64,000 nt of DNA. It comes from Rhodospirillaceae bacterium (GTDB lineage: Bacteria > Pseudomonadota > Alphaproteobacteria > Dongiales > Dongiaceae). Positions within the stretch are counted from its first letter, which is position 1, and each line of letters opens with the position of its first letter. Both the position numbers and the translations under genes were made by a program. This document shows, one piece after another, positions 60,431-64,000 of this stretch. A model generated the notes under the pieces. The model was not told the DNA's origin and searched no databases. It worked only from the letters and a program-made list of their open reading frames with translations. The stretch lies in the NCBI GenBank assembly GCA_016712715.1, contig JADJQM010000002.1:1240001-1304000 (forward strand). Direction: 5' to 3'.

Positions 60431-62383
60431 TCACACCGCCCAGCAGTTGCAGCCGAAACTGCCCCAGAAGCTCGCGGCATCGGCGGCCGGTGTCGTGCTG
60501 GTCCAGGCGGTCGCGTGGGCATGGCCATGGACGTTGCAGCCATTGGCGCAGCCGCAGGATGCCGCCGCGACCTTCTGCAATTGCTGAACAGACCGGTCCT
60601 GATAACCACCGAATTGCTTGACCGGCGACCACTCCGGCGTGGGCGGCGGCAAGGCCGGCGCCAGCGGTTTGAAATCACCAGCACCATGGACGATCCGGCC
60701 GCCCAGCAGCGTCAGCACGGATGAAAGATGGGCGATGTCGTCTTCCGCCACGCTGAGGTAATCGGCGGAGAGCACGGCAAGGTCGGCAAGCGCACCCACC
60801 TCAATGCGGCCTTTCTTCCCTTCTTCGCGCGAGAACCAGGTATTGGCGTCGGTCCACAGGCGCAGCGCTTCCAGGCGGTCGAGGCGGTTCCCCGGCAGAT
60901 AGAGCCTGGTGCCGCCCACTGTCTTGCCGCTCACCAGCCAGGACAGCGAGACCCAGGGATTGTAGCTGGCGACACGCGTCGCATCGGTGCCGGCACCGAC
61001 CGGGACACCGGCCGCCAGCATGCGCTTGATCGGCGGCGATGCCTCGGCGGCCTTGGCACCATAGCGGTCGATGAAATATTCGCCCTGGAACGCCATGCGG
61101 TGCTGCACGGCGATGCCGCCGCCAAGCCTGGCGATGCGGTCGATGTTGCGGTCGCTGACCGTCTCGGCATGGTCGAAGAACCAATGCAGCCGGTCGATCG
61201 GCGTATCCTTGTGCACCTTCTCGAACACATCGAGCGCGCGGCTGATGCTCTCGTCATAGGTGGCGTGGAGCCGCCAGGGCCAGTTCTTCTCCGCCAGCAC
61301 CCGCACGACCTGTTCGAGATCGCCTTCCATGGCGGGGTCGAGATCCGGGCGCGGCTCGCGGAAGTCTTCGAAATCCGCGGCGGAGAAGACCAGCATTTCG
61401 CCCGCGCCATTGACGCGGTAGAGATCGTCGCCCTGGCCTGGCTTGACCATGCCGGTCCAGCGCGTGAGGTCGGCCACTTCCTCGCCCTTTTTCTGGGTGA
61501 ATAGGTTGTAGGCGATGCGCAGCGTCATCAGGCCATCGGCATGCAGCTTCTCGATGATGTTGTAATCGTCGGGATAGTTCTGATAGCCGCCGCCGGCATC
61601 GATGACGCTCGTCACCCCCAGCCGGTTGAGCTCGCGCATGAAATGGCGCGTCGAATTCAACTGCTGTTCGGGGGCGAGCTTCGGCCCCTTGGCCAGCGTC
61701 GCATAGAGGATGACCGCGTTGGGTTTGGCCAGCAGCAGGCCGGTGGGATTGCCTTGGGCATCGCGCTGGATCTCGCCGCCCGGCGGATTCGGCGTGTCCT
61801 TGTTGTAACCCACCGCGCGCAAGGCTGCGGCGTTGAGCAGCGCACGGTCATAGAGATGCAGGATGAAGACCGGCGTGTCGGGGGCCGCGGCGTTGATCTC
61901 CGCCAGGGTCGGAAGGCGCTTTTCGGCGAATTGATGTTCGGTGAACCCGCCCACCACGCGCACCCAATGGGGCGGCGGGGTGATCTCCGCCTGGCGTTTC
62001 AGCATCGCCATGGCGTCGGCCAGGCTCGGCACGCCGTCCCAGCGCAATTCGATGTTGTAGCTGAGCCCGCCGCGGATGACATGGATATGGCTGTCGATGA
62101 GGCCCGGGATGGCGCGCCGGCCGCCGAGATCGATGATCTTTGTCTCCGGACCTTTGCTGGCCATGATGTCGCGGGCGTCGCCCACCGCGCTGAAGCGGCC
62201 ATCGGTGATGGAGACGGCTTCGGGATTGGGCTGAGCTCGGTCGAGGGTCGTGAAGCTGCCGTTGACGAGGATCATATCCGGATGCATCGAAGCTCCTAGC
62301 GCGCGGTGGGCAAAGGTGTTGAGGCCGAAAGCGAAGGCGGCTGATCCGGCCAGGATATCGCGGCGGCGGAAACGTTTCATCAT
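60431..62383 (-). CDS. Tat-exported YtcJ-like amidohydrolase with Cys-rich tail
   Basis: 650 residues. A twin-arginine signal (MMKRFRRRDILAGSAAFAFG) indicates folded export. The metal-dependent amidohydrolase fold follows: GLIDSHIHVIRGG (His pair about 84-86), WFFDHAET and GAGTDATRVASYNPW. The last ~50 residues are unusual: SCGCANGCNVHGHAHATAW and a final FGCNCWAV, with five Cys and several His, resembling a metal-binding or thioether-linked tail. Substrate unknown. It is downstream of the isochorismatase-family gene. Confidence 0.83.
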   Translation of the reverse strand: MMKRFRRRDILAGSAAFAFGLNTFAHRALGASMHPDMILVNGSFTTLDRAQPNPEAVSITDGRFSAVGDARDIMASKGPETKIIDLGGRRAIPGLIDSHIHVIRGGLSYNIELRWDGVPSLADAMAMLKRQAEITPPPHWVRVVGGFTEHQFAEKRLPTLAEINAAAPDTPVFILHLYDRALLNAAALRAVGYNKDTPNPPGGEIQRDAQGNPTGLLLAKPNAVILYATLAKGPKLAPEQQLNSTRHFMRELNRLGVTSVIDAGGGYQNYPDDYNIIEKLHADGLMTLRIAYNLFTQKKGEEVADLTRWTGMVKPGQGDDLYRVNGAGEMLVFSAADFEDFREPRPDLDPAMEGDLEQVVRVLAEKNWPWRLHATYDESISRALDVFEKVHKDTPIDRLHWFFDHAETVSDRNIDRIARLGGGIAVQHRMAFQGEYFIDRYGAKAAEASPPIKRMLAAGVPVGAGTDATRVASYNPWVSLSWLVSGKTVGGTRLYLPGNRLDRLEALRLWTDANTWFSREEGKKGRIEVGALADLAVLSADYLSVAEDDIAHLSSVLTLLGGRIVHGAGDFKPLAPALPPPTPEWSPVKQFGGYQDRSVQQLQKVAAASCGCANGCNVHGHAHATAWTSTTPAADAASFWGSFGCNCWAV

Positions 62384-62402
62384 TGCGTTACTACTCCGCG
62401 AA

Positions 62403-62427
62403 ACCTCCCCCCCGGAAGGGGGGAGGT
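62403..62427. other. G/C-rich hairpin in the operon gap
   Basis: Perfect 10-bp inverted repeat ACCTCCCCCC / GGGGGGAGGT with a five-base loop, between the hydrolase and amidohydrolase genes. It could moderate read-through or stabilise mRNA ends, or be a dispersed REP-type repeat. Confidence 0.6.
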
Positions 62428-62439
62428 GTGTTGCAAATC

Positions 62440-63120
62440 CTACTTCGCCGGTCCGGCTTCGCTGGCATGTTCGCCCAGCATCGCGCGGGCATAGGTGATG
62501 CCGAGGCCATAGGCGCCGCCGAAGCGCTGGGCCGTCCGGTTGGTGTGTTCGTAGGTTTCCGACCGGGCCCAATCACGCTGCAGTTCCAGGAGATATTGCA
62601 GCGACGTCATCGGGCGGGCACCTGCCTGGATCATGCGGGCCATCGCCTGGTTGTGCGCCTCGTCGGTGATATCGCCGCTGGCATCGGCGATCACATAGAC
62701 CTCGAAGCCCTGGTCGAGCGCCGAGAGCGCCGGGCCGACAATGCAGACACTCGTCCAGAGACCGGCGAAGACGATGCGGCCCTTGCCGATCTCGTTGACG
62801 CGCGCCGCGATGCGCGGGTCTTCCCAGGTATTCATGCTGGTGCGGTCGATCGCGACCACATCCGGGAAGGCTTCCTTGATTTCCGCGAACATCGGGCCGG
62901 AGAAGCTCTTCTCGGCCACCGTGGTGAGGATGGTCGGCACCTTGAATTCGGCGGCGGCGTGGGCGACCAAGGCGGCGTTGTTCCTGAGCTGGGTCATGTC
63001 GATCGACTTGGTGGCGAAGGCCATCTGCGACTGGTGGTCGATCATGATGAGGGTGTGGTCGGCGCCATTGATCAGGTCCTTGCCGGGGGTCGGGGTGGCG
63101 GTCGGGATCTTGTTGGTCAT
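62440..63120 (-). CDS. Isochorismatase-family hydrolase (YcaC-like)
   Basis: 226 residues. Cysteine-hydrolase fold: Asp in LIMIDHQSQMAFATKSID, Lys in TVAEKSFSG, and the catalytic Cys in GLWTSVCIVGPALSALDQG. YcaC-type members have broad or unknown amide substrates. It is divergent from the LysR gene at 63261, the usual arrangement for a LysR-controlled target. Confidence 0.9.
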   Translation of the reverse strand: MTNKIPTATPTPGKDLINGADHTLIMIDHQSQMAFATKSIDMTQLRNNAALVAHAAAEFKVPTILTTVAEKSFSGPMFAEIKEAFPDVVAIDRTSMNTWEDPRIAARVNEIGKGRIVFAGLWTSVCIVGPALSALDQGFEVYVIADASGDITDEAHNQAMARMIQAGARPMTSLQYLLELQRDWARSETYEHTNRTAQRFGGAYGLGITYARAMLGEHASEAGPAK

Positions 63121-63260
63121 CGGAACTCTCCTTGTTTAGGCTAACTATTTGAAGTAGTTGATCTTTTGAAGCCACCGTGGCTCTGGAAGGAAGATTACCC
63201 TTGACCCGCTGAAGCAACAATTGTCTAAGTTTTCAAAGAACTGTTGCAGGAAATGGGACA

Positions 63261-64000
63261 ATGGACCGCCTCAGTACGATGGAAGCCTTCACCAAGGTGG
63301 CGGAGACCCAATCCTTTTCCGAAGCCGCGCGACGTCTGCGGACCTCAAAATCCCTGGTGAGCCGGCAGGTGGCGGCGCTGGAAACGCAACTCGGCGTCAG
63401 GCTGTTTCAGCGCACCACGCGTTCCCTCACGCTGACGGAAGAGGGACGCGGCTATCATGAGCAGGTGACGCGCATCCTCGCGGAGATCGAAGACGCCAAT
63501 CTGTCGGTGAGCGCCACCCGTGCCGCCCCACGCGGGCGCCTGCGGGTGAGTGCGCCGATGAGCTTCGGGCTGCTGCATCTGGCGCCGGCGGTGCCGCGCT
63601 TTCTGGCACGCTATCCCGATGTCGAACTCGATCTCAGCCTCAACGACCGCTATGTCGATCTCATCGACGAGGGCATCGACCTTTCGATCCGCGTCGGCCG
63701 GTTGGCGGAATCGAGCCTGGTGGCGCGGCGGCTGGCGCCGTTCCGCATGATTCTCTCCGCCAGCCCTGCCTATCTCGCCGAACATGGCACGCCGCAACGG
63801 CCGGAGGATCTGAAAGACCATCAATGCCTTTGCTACAGCAGCAACAGCCTTACCCCGGAATGGCGCCTGCAGAAGCTCGACGGGACGCCCTGGCCGGTGC
63901 CGATCCAGGGCCATCTTCATGCCGACAATGGCGATGTGCTGCGCCTCGCTGCCCTGGCCGGGACCGGCATCGCCTATCTGCCGAGCTTTATCGTCGGCGG
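63261..64000 (+). CDS. LysR-family transcriptional regulator, cut by window end
   Basis: Runs open to the last base. At least 246 residues: winged HTH (MEAFTKVAETQSFSEAARRL; SKSLVSRQVAALE) and a LysR effector domain (GRLRVSAPMSFGLLHLAP, DLIDEGIDLSIRVGRL). The AaeR/PtrR-like subgroup wording is evident. It is divergent from the isochorismatase-family gene with a 140-bp shared control region, so it probably regulates that operon. Only the last part of the effector domain is missing. Confidence 0.9.
   Translation, partial: MDRLSTMEAFTKVAETQSFSEAARRLRTSKSLVSRQVAALETQLGVRLFQRTTRSLTLTEEGRGYHEQVTRILAEIEDANLSVSATRAAPRGRLRVSAPMSFGLLHLAPAVPRFLARYPDVELDLSLNDRYVDLIDEGIDLSIRVGRLAESSLVARRLAPFRMILSASPAYLAEHGTPQRPEDLKDHQCLCYSSNSLTPEWRLQKLDGTPWPVPIQGHLHADNGDVLRLAALAGTGIAYLPSFIVG

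Overview
The window is GC-rich, densely packed bacterial chromosome that reads as an alphaproteobacterium, most likely of the Rhodospirillales (order is an inference; no rRNA or tRNA gene is present to confirm it). Pointers are a class I lysyl-tRNA synthetase, several small PAS_5-type sensor proteins, a 17-kDa-antigen-like lipoprotein, an xseB-ispA-tlyA cluster, many ATGA stop/start overlaps, and an apparently leaderless attenuator peptide. About 70 genes are supported, nearly all with strong GC3 codon bias.

Layout. 1-4.3 kb: CHASE4-like diguanylate cyclase, FecR-domain protein, KefB-type antiporter. 4.3-9.3 kb (minus): trans-sulfuration PLP enzyme, lysS, and two tandem membrane-anchored endonuclease/exonuclease/phosphatase-fold proteins, one missing catalytic residues. 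9.5-14.7 kb: DUF4344-like protein, MBL hydrolase plus enoyl-CoA hydratase, DUF423, LprI-like and histone-deacetylase-like genes. 14.1-15.2 kb: REP-like hairpins, two of which bracket a small GIY-YIG nuclease gene. 15.2-21 kb: DUF2062, xseB, ispA, a frameshifted MATE transporter where dxs is usually found, tlyA and an RlmD/RumA-type methyltransferase. 21-25.4 kb (minus): two PAS_5 proteins, aroC, fabI, a SolA-like oxidase. 25.4-34 kb: lipoproteins, two copies of a two-gene membrane-protein cassette, stress protein, lipid kinase, inositol-phosphatase-like enzyme, fasciclin protein. 34-41 kb: PAS_5 proteins, SRAP protein, hybrid kinase, CheY-like regulator, and a split aerotaxis receptor (PAS protein plus MCP). 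41-46.5 kb: LysR, frameshifted DnaJ-type chaperone, surface lipoprotein, pdxH, cation efflux, SDR.

46.5-50.2 kb is a clear foreign island of visibly lower GC: a GHKL ATPase fused to a PD-(D/E)XK nuclease-like domain, followed by a DUF3800 protein. It looks like an unassigned defence module. A decayed IS3-family element with 16-bp terminal inverted repeats follows at 50.9-52.2 kb.

52.2-57.3 kb: small membrane proteins, LysE exporter, CHASE/PAS kinase, and a TetR-SRPBCC-VOC operon with a palindromic operator across its promoter. At 57.3-58.8 kb a short threonyl-tRNA synthetase, lacking TGS and editing domains, sits behind a complete transcription attenuator. That attenuator has a strong promoter, a probably leaderless peptide with four Thr codons in five, mutually exclusive 1:2, 2:3 and 3:4 pairings, and a terminator with a T-run. 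58.8-64 kb: small paralogous proteins and an operon of isochorismatase-family hydrolase, Tat-exported amidohydrolase and DUF1275 protein, divergent from a LysR gene cut by the window end.

The most notable items are the thrS attenuator, the GHKL/DUF3800 island, and the REP-bracketed GIY-YIG gene, whose repeat family shows a compensatory stem change. Several disrupted genes carry single-base indels, some of them in homopolymer runs, so base-calling error should be excluded before calling them pseudogenes.
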